From: an uncultured Ruminococcus sp.
GTDB lineage: Bacteria; Bacillota; Clostridia; Oscillospirales; Acutalibacteraceae
Direction: 5' to 3'
Assembly (NCBI GenBank): GCA_902762615.1
Contig: CACWOX010000004.1
Coordinates: forward strand, 37,557 to 101,556
DNA length: 64,000 nucleotides
Numbering within the stretch: the first letter of the stretch is position 1; each line of letters begins with the position of its first letter. This document shows, in pieces, positions 42,463 through 53,364 of this stretch. The translations under genes were made by a program, and so were the position numbers. The notes under the pieces are model-generated. The model was not told where the DNA came from and ran no database searches. It saw only the letters and a program-made list of their open reading frames with translations.

Positions 42463-43284
42463 TTAGTCAAAATAGGGATTTCCCTCCGACCACTGGTCTG
42501 AAGGATCCCAGCCGCTGTAATCGGATGATCTGATTCTTGCAGGAACGCCGGAACCTGAGGAACCGCTGTCGTCAACGATTCTGACGTCTGTTCCAATGGA
42601 GCAGTTGTCGTAGATCCACTTGCAGTCGCGTACGCATAATCTGATGCAGCCCTTGGAGGCAGGTGTGCCGAGCTTGTCGTATTCACTTTCGTCAAGCGTG
42701 GAAGCATCCTGTTGGAGGTACGGAACTGAGTGAAAGAGATAGTCGTCGCTGATAGAAGTGTTGTACTGTCCGTAAACATTGCCTTCCAGCCATCGCCAGC
42801 GATATTTTGCACGAATGCGGTATTTCCCCGTACGTGTAGGGGAGGACATTTTGCCTGTAGAGCATGTAAATATTTTTATTTCTTTTGTGTAATTGTCGCT
42901 TTGGTCTTTGCCGTACACCACAACCGACTGGCTTTTTTTATAAACCACAATAAAATATTTTGCAGAATGATCGTCAGGCTGTATTTTTTCTAAAAGCGCA
43001 GGCTCTTTTTCAGAGAATGTTTTTGAAGTCTTTTTTGCGGTCTTTGTAGCGGTTGTTGTAATTGTGGTTGCCTGCGAGTCGTTCTGAGTATCATTATTGC
43101 CGGAACTGACAAAAGACGAACGATTCCCAATTCCGCTCATTTTTTTTAATGTCAGTATCAGTCCGGAGAACACAGCAATTCCGGCAATTGCAAAGCATAC
43201 TATTTGCACGGTGTTGAGTGAGGAGATAAATTGTCCGTTTTTCTTTTTTCTGTATTTTTTGTAATTTATGTGCTTTCCGTACAT
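42463..43284 (-). CDS. L,D-transpeptidase (YkuD domain), membrane-anchored
   Basis: 273 residues. One membrane helix (about 26-46), a Thr/Ser/Lys-rich linker (about 55-95), then a YkuD domain: SAKYFIVVYKKSQSVVVYGK, TRTGKYRIRAKYRW, the catalytic His185 in YLFHSVPYL and nucleophile Cys213 in GTPASKGCIRLCVRDC. Such enzymes make 3-3 peptidoglycan crosslinks or attach proteins outside the membrane. The tail is Ser/Gly-rich and ends NPYFD. Monocistronic. Confidence 0.9.
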   Translation of the reverse strand: MYGKHINYKKYRKKKNGQFISSLNTVQIVCFAIAGIAVFSGLILTLKKMSGIGNRSSFVSSGNNDTQNDSQATTITTTATKTAKKTSKTFSEKEPALLEKIQPDDHSAKYFIVVYKKSQSVVVYGKDQSDNYTKEIKIFTCSTGKMSSPTRTGKYRIRAKYRWRWLEGNVYGQYNTSISDDYLFHSVPYLQQDASTLDESEYDKLGTPASKGCIRLCVRDCKWIYDNCSIGTDVRIVDDSGSSGSGVPARIRSSDYSGWDPSDQWSEGNPYFD

Positions 43285-43432
43285 ATCCTGACTCCCATGC
43301 AGATAAATTAAAAAAGTGCTTAATATGAAAATGAAAAAAATATCAATTGCTCACTTTATTATTGTAATATACCGATTTAAATATATCTTTAAGCTCATGT
43401 GAATCTCATTTGTTTTTTCTGTGAATAAACAA

Positions 43433-43486
43433 CTAAAGACCCGCACAAACGGGATATTTCAGTTTATCCCGAAAGTACAGGTCTTA
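43433..43486 (-). terminator. Terminator of the PEP carboxykinase gene
   Basis: On the - strand AAGACC / GGTCTT outer stem and CGGGATA / TATCCCG inner stem, followed by TTTAGTTG, 35-80 nt after the pckG stop. Confidence 0.7.
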
Positions 43487-43518
43487 TCAATTGGATTATG
43501 ATTATTCAGATTTAAAAA

Positions 43519-45303
43519 TTACTCAGCGAGCTTTGCCTCGAGAGTGTCAAGCTCAGCCTGAAGCTTTGCGGGCAGCTTGTCGCCGAATTTAGCGTAGAAT
43601 TCCTTGATGCCGGGAACCTCAGCCTTCCAGAGATCCTTGTCAACATTGAGAATGCCTGCGAGATCTTCCTTAGAGAAGTCGAGTCCTTCAAGGTTAATAT
43701 CGTCAACCTCGGGAACATAACCGATAGCGGTTTCCTTAGCGTCAACCTTGCCCTCACATCTCTTGAGCATCCAGTCGAGAACGCGGAGATTGTCACCGAA
43801 GCCCGGCCAGATGAAGTGACCCTCTTCGTCGGTGCGGAACCAGTTGACATGGAAAATCTTGGGAGCCTTGTCACCGAGCTTTTCGCCCATATCAATCCAG
43901 TGCTGCCAGTAATCTGCCATATTGTAGCCGCAGAAGGGGATCATTGCCATTGGGTCGCGGCGGACAACGCCGACTGCGCCGGTAGCGGCAGCGGTTGTCT
44001 CGGAAGCCATTGTGGAGCCTACAAATACGCCGTGGTTCCAGTCTCTCGACTGATATACCAGCGGAGCGGTCTTTGCGCGGCGACCGCCGAAGATGATAGC
44101 GCTGATCGGAACACCTGTGGTGGAATCAAATTCAGAGGATACGCAGGGGCAGTTCTTTGCGGGGGCGGTGAAACGGGAGTTGGGATGAGCCAGCTTGTTT
44201 CCGGCAGCGGTGTACTCTACACCGTTGACCTTCTCCCCCTTCCATTCAACAGCGTTGACAGGAGGATTCTTGTCGAGACCTTCCCACCAAACGGTGTTGT
44301 CGTCGAGATTCTGGGCAACGTTGGTGAAGATGGTGCCCTTTCTGGTGGACGCAAGTGCATTGGGATTGGACTTTTCGTTGGTACCGGGAGCAACGCCGAA
44401 GAAGCCGTTCTCGGGGTTGATAGCCCAAAGTCTGCCGTCGGGACCGATTCTCAGCCAGCTGATGTCGTCACCGACACACCAGACCTTGTAGCCCTTCTTC
44501 TTGTAGATCTCAGGCGGAACCATCATAGCAAGGTTGGTCTTGCCGCAAGCAGACGGGAATGCAGCGCAGACGTACTTGATCTCGCCTTCGGGATTCTCCA
44601 GACCGAGAATGAGCATATGCTCAGCCATCCAGCCTTCCTTCCAGCCCTGATAGGATGCAATGCGGAGAGCAAAGCACTTCTTGCCGAGAAGAACGTTTCC
44701 GCCGTATGCGGAGTTGACCGAGATGATGGTGTTGTCCTGCGGGAACTGGCAGATATATCTCTTTTCCTCGTCGACATCACACTTTGCGTGCAGACCCTTC
44801 ACCCAGTCGGTATTCTCATCGCCAAATGCGTCAAGCACAGCCTTGCCGCAGCGGGTCATGATAGCCATGTTGAGAACAACATAGATAGAGTCGGTGACTT
44901 CGAGACCCACCTTGGAGAACTGAGAACCGATCGGACCCATGGAATAGGGGATGATGTACATTGTTCTGCCGGCGTATGTGCCTCTTGCGATATCGTAAAG
45001 CATCTTGTATGCTTCAGCGGGCTCCATCCAGTTGTTGGTGGGACCAGCCTCTTCTTTGGAGTTGGCGCAAATGAAGGTGCGTGCCTCAACACGGGCAACA
45101 TCGTTTGGCTTGGTGCGGTGCAGATAGCAGCCGGGGAGCTTTTCCTCGTTGAGCTTGATCATTTCGCCGGTCTCGCATGCTTCCTTGCGGAGAGCTTCGA
45201 GCTGTTCCTCGGAACCGTCGATCCATACGATCTGATCAGGCTTGAGAAGCTCGGTCATTTCGTCGAGCCATGCGAGCATTGACTTGTTTGCAGTTAATGC
45301 CAT
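43519..45303 (-). CDS. pckG: Phosphoenolpyruvate carboxykinase, GTP type
   Basis: 594 residues, the GTP-dependent class. It interconverts oxaloacetate and PEP with GTP/GDP; in fermenters it often runs in the CO2-fixing direction. Visible: the active-site cysteine and kinase-1a loop in AAFPSACGKTNLAMMVPPEI, PYSMGPIGSQFSKVGLEVTD, VGDDISWLRIGPDGRLWAIN (metal and kinase-2) and PENGFFGVAPGTNEKSNPNA. Monocistronic: own promoter and terminator. An ATP-type PckA would have a different GLSGTGKT loop, so the class is clear. Confidence 0.96.
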   Translation of the reverse strand: MALTANKSMLAWLDEMTELLKPDQIVWIDGSEEQLEALRKEACETGEMIKLNEEKLPGCYLHRTKPNDVARVEARTFICANSKEEAGPTNNWMEPAEAYKMLYDIARGTYAGRTMYIIPYSMGPIGSQFSKVGLEVTDSIYVVLNMAIMTRCGKAVLDAFGDENTDWVKGLHAKCDVDEEKRYICQFPQDNTIISVNSAYGGNVLLGKKCFALRIASYQGWKEGWMAEHMLILGLENPEGEIKYVCAAFPSACGKTNLAMMVPPEIYKKKGYKVWCVGDDISWLRIGPDGRLWAINPENGFFGVAPGTNEKSNPNALASTRKGTIFTNVAQNLDDNTVWWEGLDKNPPVNAVEWKGEKVNGVEYTAAGNKLAHPNSRFTAPAKNCPCVSSEFDSTTGVPISAIIFGGRRAKTAPLVYQSRDWNHGVFVGSTMASETTAAATGAVGVVRRDPMAMIPFCGYNMADYWQHWIDMGEKLGDKAPKIFHVNWFRTDEEGHFIWPGFGDNLRVLDWMLKRCEGKVDAKETAIGYVPEVDDINLEGLDFSKEDLAGILNVDKDLWKAEVPGIKEFYAKFGDKLPAKLQAELDTLEAKLAE

Positions 45304-45380
45304 TGTAAAATATCTCCTTTCACACTCGGGTAAATATGACTAACTCACCCGAAAGGTACAATTTTTTTGTACTTGGTATC

Positions 45381-45410
45381 ATTATACAATACATGATATG
45401 ATTTTTTCAA
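45381..45410 (-). promoter_or_regulatory. Promoter and leader of pckG
   Basis: On the - strand TTGAAA (45405-45410), 18-nt spacer, TATAAT (45381-45386). The leader of about 70 nt has two small inverted repeats: GTACAA/TTGTAC around an A-run near the start and CGGGT/ACCCG further on, possible operator or stability elements. Confidence 0.7.
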
Positions 45411-45543
45411 TTGATAAAGTGTTAATAATTTTTTTAAATATATGTTATTTTTAACATAAGCGGATAATAAATATGCAAATTATGCAAAAATAGGGTTGTT
45501 TGTTCATATCCCACACACGATTTATTTGACGCTTTGCTTGAAA

Positions 45544-46668
45544 TTAGTTTTTACCGTCGATATGGATGATAACGTACTCCGAATGACACTCAGTTTTGAG
45601 GTCAAGCCCCCAGCCTGCAATTCCTGAGGTAACAATCGCATTGAGATTTCCCTGCTTTTTAAAGCCATAGGTCATGTCGTTTGCTTTGATCAGTTCGCTT
45701 ATGATACCAAACGGAAATATCTGTCCTCCGTGAGTATGACCCGATACCACCATATCACATCCGGCTTTGTCAAGGTTCACGTAATCGTTAGGCTGATGAT
45801 CGGCGACTACCAGGGCTTTGGCGGAATCTGTATTTTGCGTCAGCTCGGCAATGCTCATTCTTTTACCAAACTGCCTGTCCAACCTGCCGATCAGCAGAAT
45901 ATCGTCATTGATAGACACCGTCTCGTCCTTGAGTATTGTGATGCCGTTCTTTTCGATAGTCTGTTCGAGCTGAGTCTGTGTGAAATTGGGCGGCGAACGG
46001 AATGTGCCGGAATCGTGGTTGCCGTAAACGTAATAAACGCCGTATTTGCTCTTTATTCCGCCGAGAATGGCAAAAGCCTCCTTCATTCCATCGAGCGTGG
46101 TGCTTTCGTCCACAATGTCTCCGCAAAGTATCACGAAATCGGGCGAAGCCTCCTCTATGGAATCAGCCGCTTGCTGTAATTGCTCGGATTTGAGCGAAAT
46201 ACCGTAGTGCAGATCGGCTATCAATGCCGCGGTGTAATCCTGAGAAATGCTCTTGTCAATAGTCACATCATAATCCGTGCGAACCACGTGATACATATTG
46301 TATTTTCCGTAGATATACACAGCGCAGGTGAGCAAAAGGGCGACAGCTCCGGTCTTGTAAGCAGCTTTCAGCCATTTCGGATATTTGATGTCTTTATCCC
46401 TGTTAACTCTTTTCACGATAGCTGCCGCAAGGTCGCTCAGAAGCAGGAAAACCGTGATATGCAGCACAATAACCAACCATGTCACAAACGAAAAAAATGC
46501 CGGCACAAGCGTCAGAATAAAAACGCCGGTTGTCATCAGATGTTTTTTCAGCCTGGATAATTCGCCGCCAAAATACTTCACAGCAGCGAGTATTTTCCTG
46601 TATAAATATACAAAATCACATATCACTATCAGCAGAAAAACAATAAGAAGAATGATAAAAAAGTCCAT
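45544..46668 (-). CDS. Membrane-anchored metallophosphoesterase (YkuE/YaeI-like)
   Basis: 374 residues. Three or four N-terminal membrane helices (about 2-23, 43-65, 65-90, 107-125), then a calcineurin-type phosphoesterase: LIADLHYGISL (Asp, His), VILCGDIVDEST, VYYVYGNHDSGTF and VVSGHTHGGQIFPFG. This matches the membrane phosphoesterases YkuE/YaeI, the latter acting on UDP-diacylglucosamine; the true substrate here is unknown. GGAGG lies 6 nt before the ATG. It follows metG, separated by a hairpin. Confidence 0.88.
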   Translation of the reverse strand: MDFFIILLIVFLLIVICDFVYLYRKILAAVKYFGGELSRLKKHLMTTGVFILTLVPAFFSFVTWLVIVLHITVFLLLSDLAAAIVKRVNRDKDIKYPKWLKAAYKTGAVALLLTCAVYIYGKYNMYHVVRTDYDVTIDKSISQDYTAALIADLHYGISLKSEQLQQAADSIEEASPDFVILCGDIVDESTTLDGMKEAFAILGGIKSKYGVYYVYGNHDSGTFRSPPNFTQTQLEQTIEKNGITILKDETVSINDDILLIGRLDRQFGKRMSIAELTQNTDSAKALVVADHQPNDYVNLDKAGCDMVVSGHTHGGQIFPFGIISELIKANDMTYGFKKQGNLNAIVTSGIAGWGLDLKTECHSEYVIIHIDGKN

Positions 46669-46686
46669 AGCATACCTCCAAAAAGT

Positions 46687-46726
46687 CCGATACCAAATCT
46701 GACGGGATCGCCGGAAATGGTATCGG
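46687..46726 (-). terminator. Hairpin between metG and the phosphoesterase gene
   Basis: Perfect CCGATACCA / TGGTATCGG stem followed on the - strand by ACTTTTTGG, just before the GGAGG of the phosphoesterase. Acts as metG terminator or partial attenuator. Confidence 0.7.
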
Positions 46727-46755
46727 ATAATAAGACGGTTGATTAATTAAACAAA

Positions 46756-46799
46756 ATAAATGCCTTAGTAAATCTTTATAAATGCCTTAGTGAATCTTT
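46756..46799 (-). repeat. 22-bp tandem duplication covering the metG stop codon
   Basis: Two adjacent 22-nt copies (46756-46777 and 46778-46799) differing at one base. The copy nearer the gene contains the last codons and stop of metG; the other is an untranslated duplicate carrying a second TAA in the same context. Confidence 0.9.
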
Positions 46800-48769
46800 G
46801 CGCCGGGATTGAGACCGTCAACAAATATCACTTTGACGTCCTCGTTGCCTTCGGCGTCAAATCCGTTGTCGGCGGCAAGAATCATTCCGTTGCTCTCAAC
46901 GCCGCAGAGCTTTGCAGGCTTGAGGTTAGCCACCACAAGCACGCTTCTGCCCTTGAGGTCTTCCGGCTTGTACCACTGAGAAATGCCGCTTGCGACAGTT
47001 CTGGGAGTGCCTGTGCCGTCGTCGAGGGTGAGCTTCAGCAGCTTTTTGGAGCGCTTGACAGGCTCACATTCCACTATGTTGGCAACTCTGAGGTCAACCT
47101 TGCCGAAGTCTTCAATGCCGATCTGCGTCGCAATGCCTTCCACCTCAAATTTCGGCTTTGCCGGCTCCTCAGCCGCCTTTTTGCTTGCCTCAGTAATAGC
47201 GTCAAGCTCGGCAATTTCTTTTTCAATATCAATTCTGGGGAAGAGGGGAGCTGCTTTAGTAACGGTGACAGTTTCAGGCAGCACGCCGAAATCGTAAATA
47301 CTGCTCCATGTTGTCTGTTCCTCGGTGAGATTGAGCTGCGCCTGCACCTTAGGCATTGTGGTGGGCATAAATGGATGAAGCACAATGCTGATAATTCTGA
47401 TGGATTCCAGCAGGTTGTACATGACGGTGGAAAGTCTCGGCTTGTTTGCCTCATCCTTAGCGAGAATCCACGGAGTTGTCACGTCGATATACTTGTTTGC
47501 CGCAGCAATCACCTTGAATATCTCTGTGAGCGCTACCGAGAACTGTAGATCGTCCAGATTCTTTTCCACCAGCGCCGGAAGAGCCTTGACGGCATTGACA
47601 AATTCATCGTCCTGTTCAGGATTGGGAGTGAACTGACGGGTCATGGTGTCCCCGAAGTACTTCTGCACCATGGCAATGCTTCTGGAAATCAGATTGCCAA
47701 GATCGTTCGCGAGGTCAGAATTGATGCGCTTGATCATATTCTCATTGCTGAAATCGCAGTCGCCGCCGAAGGGCATTTCGCGCAGAATATGATATCTCAC
47801 AGCGTCAACGCCATAGCGGTCGCCCAGAATGAACGGATCGACGACGTTTCCCGTTGATTTGCCCATCTTTTTACCGCCGAAGTTTATCCAGCCGTGACCG
47901 TAGACCTTCTTGGGAAGCGGCAGGTCGAGCGCCATCAGAATGGCAGGCCAGATCAGGGAATGGAAGCGAACGATTTCTTTAGCCATCACATGAACGTCGG
48001 CTGGCCAGTATTTTGCAAAATCGTCGTACTTACCATTGAGATATCCGAGAGCTGTGATGTAGTTGGAGAGGGCATCGACCCAGACGTAAACAACGTGTCC
48101 CTCGTCGAAGTCCACCGGAACGCCCCATTTGAAGCTGGTTCTGGATACACAGAGGTCGTCGAGTCCGGGCTTGATGAAGTTGTTGATCATCTCATTGACT
48201 CTTGTCTGCGGCTGGAGGAAATCGGTTTCGGTGAGCAGCTTTTCGAGACGGTCGGAGAATTCGGAAATTTTGAAGAAATAAGCCTCCTCCGAAGCGTCGG
48301 TTACCTCTCTGCCGCAGTCGGGACACTTGCCGTCAACCAGCTGCGTTTCGGTCCAGAAGCTCTCGCAGGGCTTGCAGTACTTGCCCTTGTATTCGCCCTT
48401 GTAAATGTAGCCTCTGTCGTAAAGCTCCCTGAATATTTTCTGCACCGACTCAACGTGGTAATCGTCAGTGGTGCGGATGAAGCGGTCGTAAGAAATACCC
48501 ATGAATTCCCAGAGTTTTTCAAAGTTGGCGACAATGCCGTCGACATATTCCTTCGGGGTAAGTCCGGCTTCCTTAGCCTTATCCTCGATCTTCTGACCGT
48601 GCTCGTCGGTTCCGGTAAGGAACATCACATCAAAGCCCTTGGCTCTCTTGTATCTTGCCATGGTATCGCAGGCAACGGTTGTATAGCAGTGACCGATGTG
48701 GGGATTTCCCGACGGGTAGTAGATAGGTGTAGTAATGTAGAATTTTTCCTTATTGTGATACTGACACAT
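46787..48769 (-). CDS. metG: Methionyl-tRNA synthetase
   Basis: 660 residues from ATG 48769 (GAAGGACG upstream); in-frame codons further upstream lie in the T-box leader and are not coding. Class I synthetase with YITTPIYYPSGNPHIGH (HIGH), a four-cysteine zinc knuckle CKPCESF and CPDCGRE, the KMSKS loop as KKMGKSTGNVVDP, an anticodon-binding helical domain, and a C-terminal EMAP/Trbp111 tRNA-binding domain (FGKVDLRVANIVECEPV). The loop reads KMGKS instead of KMSKS. Controlled by the leader directly upstream. Confidence 0.95.
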   Translation of the reverse strand: MCQYHNKEKFYITTPIYYPSGNPHIGHCYTTVACDTMARYKRAKGFDVMFLTGTDEHGQKIEDKAKEAGLTPKEYVDGIVANFEKLWEFMGISYDRFIRTTDDYHVESVQKIFRELYDRGYIYKGEYKGKYCKPCESFWTETQLVDGKCPDCGREVTDASEEAYFFKISEFSDRLEKLLTETDFLQPQTRVNEMINNFIKPGLDDLCVSRTSFKWGVPVDFDEGHVVYVWVDALSNYITALGYLNGKYDDFAKYWPADVHVMAKEIVRFHSLIWPAILMALDLPLPKKVYGHGWINFGGKKMGKSTGNVVDPFILGDRYGVDAVRYHILREMPFGGDCDFSNENMIKRINSDLANDLGNLISRSIAMVQKYFGDTMTRQFTPNPEQDDEFVNAVKALPALVEKNLDDLQFSVALTEIFKVIAAANKYIDVTTPWILAKDEANKPRLSTVMYNLLESIRIISIVLHPFMPTTMPKVQAQLNLTEEQTTWSSIYDFGVLPETVTVTKAAPLFPRIDIEKEIAELDAITEASKKAAEEPAKPKFEVEGIATQIGIEDFGKVDLRVANIVECEPVKRSKKLLKLTLDDGTGTPRTVASGISQWYKPEDLKGRSVLVVANLKPAKLCGVESNGMILAADNGFDAEGNEDVKVIFVDGLNPGAKIH

Positions 48770-49105
48770 AATTATCAACGTCCTTCTCAAAATGTAATAT
48801 GCAAAAACGTCCGTTTCATCCTTCAGAAAAAGGACGAGAGCGGACGTTAAGAATAACTGCTTCGTGTTACCACCTTTTGTTCGCCGCTGCCTCACGGCAG
48901 ACAGCCTCAATGGGTGCCGACAACCGGACACACCTGCGCAGTAACGGGCGCACACGCCGATGCCTTATGAAATAAAGGTAAAATTCACTCGACAACGGAA
49001 CTCCGAGACCATCTTCCGCAGCGTTCACATACCCGTTCACACCTTGCCGGGTTCTCTTGGATGCTAAAGCAGCGTACTCATCTCTTCACGGTTTTTAAAT
49101 TATTC
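48770..49105 (-). ncRNA. T-box leader of metG
   Basis: The 355-nt gap before metG holds a T-box on the - strand. Stem I begins near 49100 (AGAGATGAGTA, with the AGTA bulge); a candidate specifier ATG is at 49028-49030, followed by TGAAC; the T-box sequence AGGTGGTAACACG is at 48864-48876; the terminator stem AACGTCCG / CGGACGTT with TTTTT is at 48802-48849. The ATG specifier agrees with the methionine gene downstream. Uncharged tRNA-Met should favour the antiterminator and read-through. The internal AACACG deviates slightly from the usual ACCGCG. Confidence 0.9.
48802..48849 (-). terminator. T-box attenuator terminator
   Basis: AACGTCCG pairs with CGGACGTT, inner GTCC/GGAT partial pairing, T-run on the - strand; it competes with the antiterminator formed by the T-box sequence upstream. 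Confidence 0.85.
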
Positions 49106-49124
49106 GTTTTTCAGATAACCCCAA

Positions 49125-49556
49125 TTACTTTTTATGGTAATGTTCCTTAGCCTTCTCAGCCGTATCAAAGAAGAAATGATTGTAATCCCTCTCACTGAAA
49201 ATGAATTCGACCTCGGACGTGCCGAACTTTTCATAGCTGACAAGATTCCAGCCGTAATCGTCGAACTCTACTCTGTCAACAAGGAACTCTGTCGGCTCAT
49301 CGTCAGATGAATACATCTTGAATACGGAATCGCCTACATTCTGCGGAGGCAAAAGATTTCGCATCTGCTTTGTTTCGAGCAGTGAGACAATTTTGCTGAT
49401 CACCTTTTTCTCAAGAACAGTAAGGCTGTATCTTTCCGCAATGCCGTTGAGCATAGCAATGTCGTCTTTAACTGCAACCTCAAGCTCCCCGTTTTCTTTT
49501 CCTTCGGCAGCAATTTCAGCACTGGCATCTGGAACGGTCTGATTGTTATCTTTCAT
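49125..49556 (-). CDS. Hypothetical acidic protein, DUF1292-like length and position
   Basis: 143 residues from ATG 49556 (a TTG four codons earlier is possible). An acidic N-terminus (about 1-30), a helical middle (VLEKKVISKIVSLLETKQMR) and a beta-rich end: DEPTEFLVDRVEFDDYGWNL, EVEFIFSERDYNHFFFDTAE, KAKEHYHKK. The pattern of a small beta domain that closes with an F.T.EEA-like turn is common in short clostridial proteins without known function. No signal peptide or membrane helix. Own consensus promoter; the metG T-box follows immediately. I do not recognise a family with confidence. Confidence 0.65.
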   Translation of the reverse strand: MKDNNQTVPDASAEIAAEGKENGELEVAVKDDIAMLNGIAERYSLTVLEKKVISKIVSLLETKQMRNLLPPQNVGDSVFKMYSSDDEPTEFLVDRVEFDDYGWNLVSYEKFGTSEVEFIFSERDYNHFFFDTAEKAKEHYHKK

Positions 49557-49615
49557 CAATAATTCCAACTTTCAACAAATAATTAGATATCTAAGGATAA
49601 AATACCTTACATAAT

Positions 49616-49644
49616 ATTATATATTCATTGACCTTTAATTTCAA
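49616..49644 (-). promoter_or_regulatory. Sigma-A promoter of the hypothetical gene upstream of metG
   Basis: On the - strand TTGAAA (49639-49644), 17-nt spacer, TATAAT (49616-49621); leader about 55 nt. It may also feed transcripts into the metG leader. Confidence 0.75.
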
Positions 49645-49726
49645 CACAAAAATTCATGTCGATTTGCATGATTTTTTTTATGAATTTTATCAATAACGAC
49701 CATAGCAAGATGAAATCTTGAATATG

Positions 49727-49766
49727 AAGCAGCCACATGCCTGAGCGATCAGTAATGTGGCTGCTT
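49727..49766 (-). terminator. Hairpin downstream of rpoC
   Basis: 12-bp stem AAGCAGCCACAT / ATGTGGCTGCTT, loop 16 nt, 37 nt after the rpoC stop. The T-run on the - strand is weak (CATATTC). Confidence 0.65.
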
Positions 49767-49803
49767 AACGGTTAAATAGTCAATGGAACGTCTTGATGTC
49801 AGA

Positions 49804-53352
<3,549 letters not shown>

Positions 53353-53364
53353 CTGCGGACCCCC

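Noticed and set aside
43816..45282. Long + strand open frame opposite PEP carboxykinase
   Set aside because: The - strand product has every PEPCK motif; the opposite frame is a shadow.
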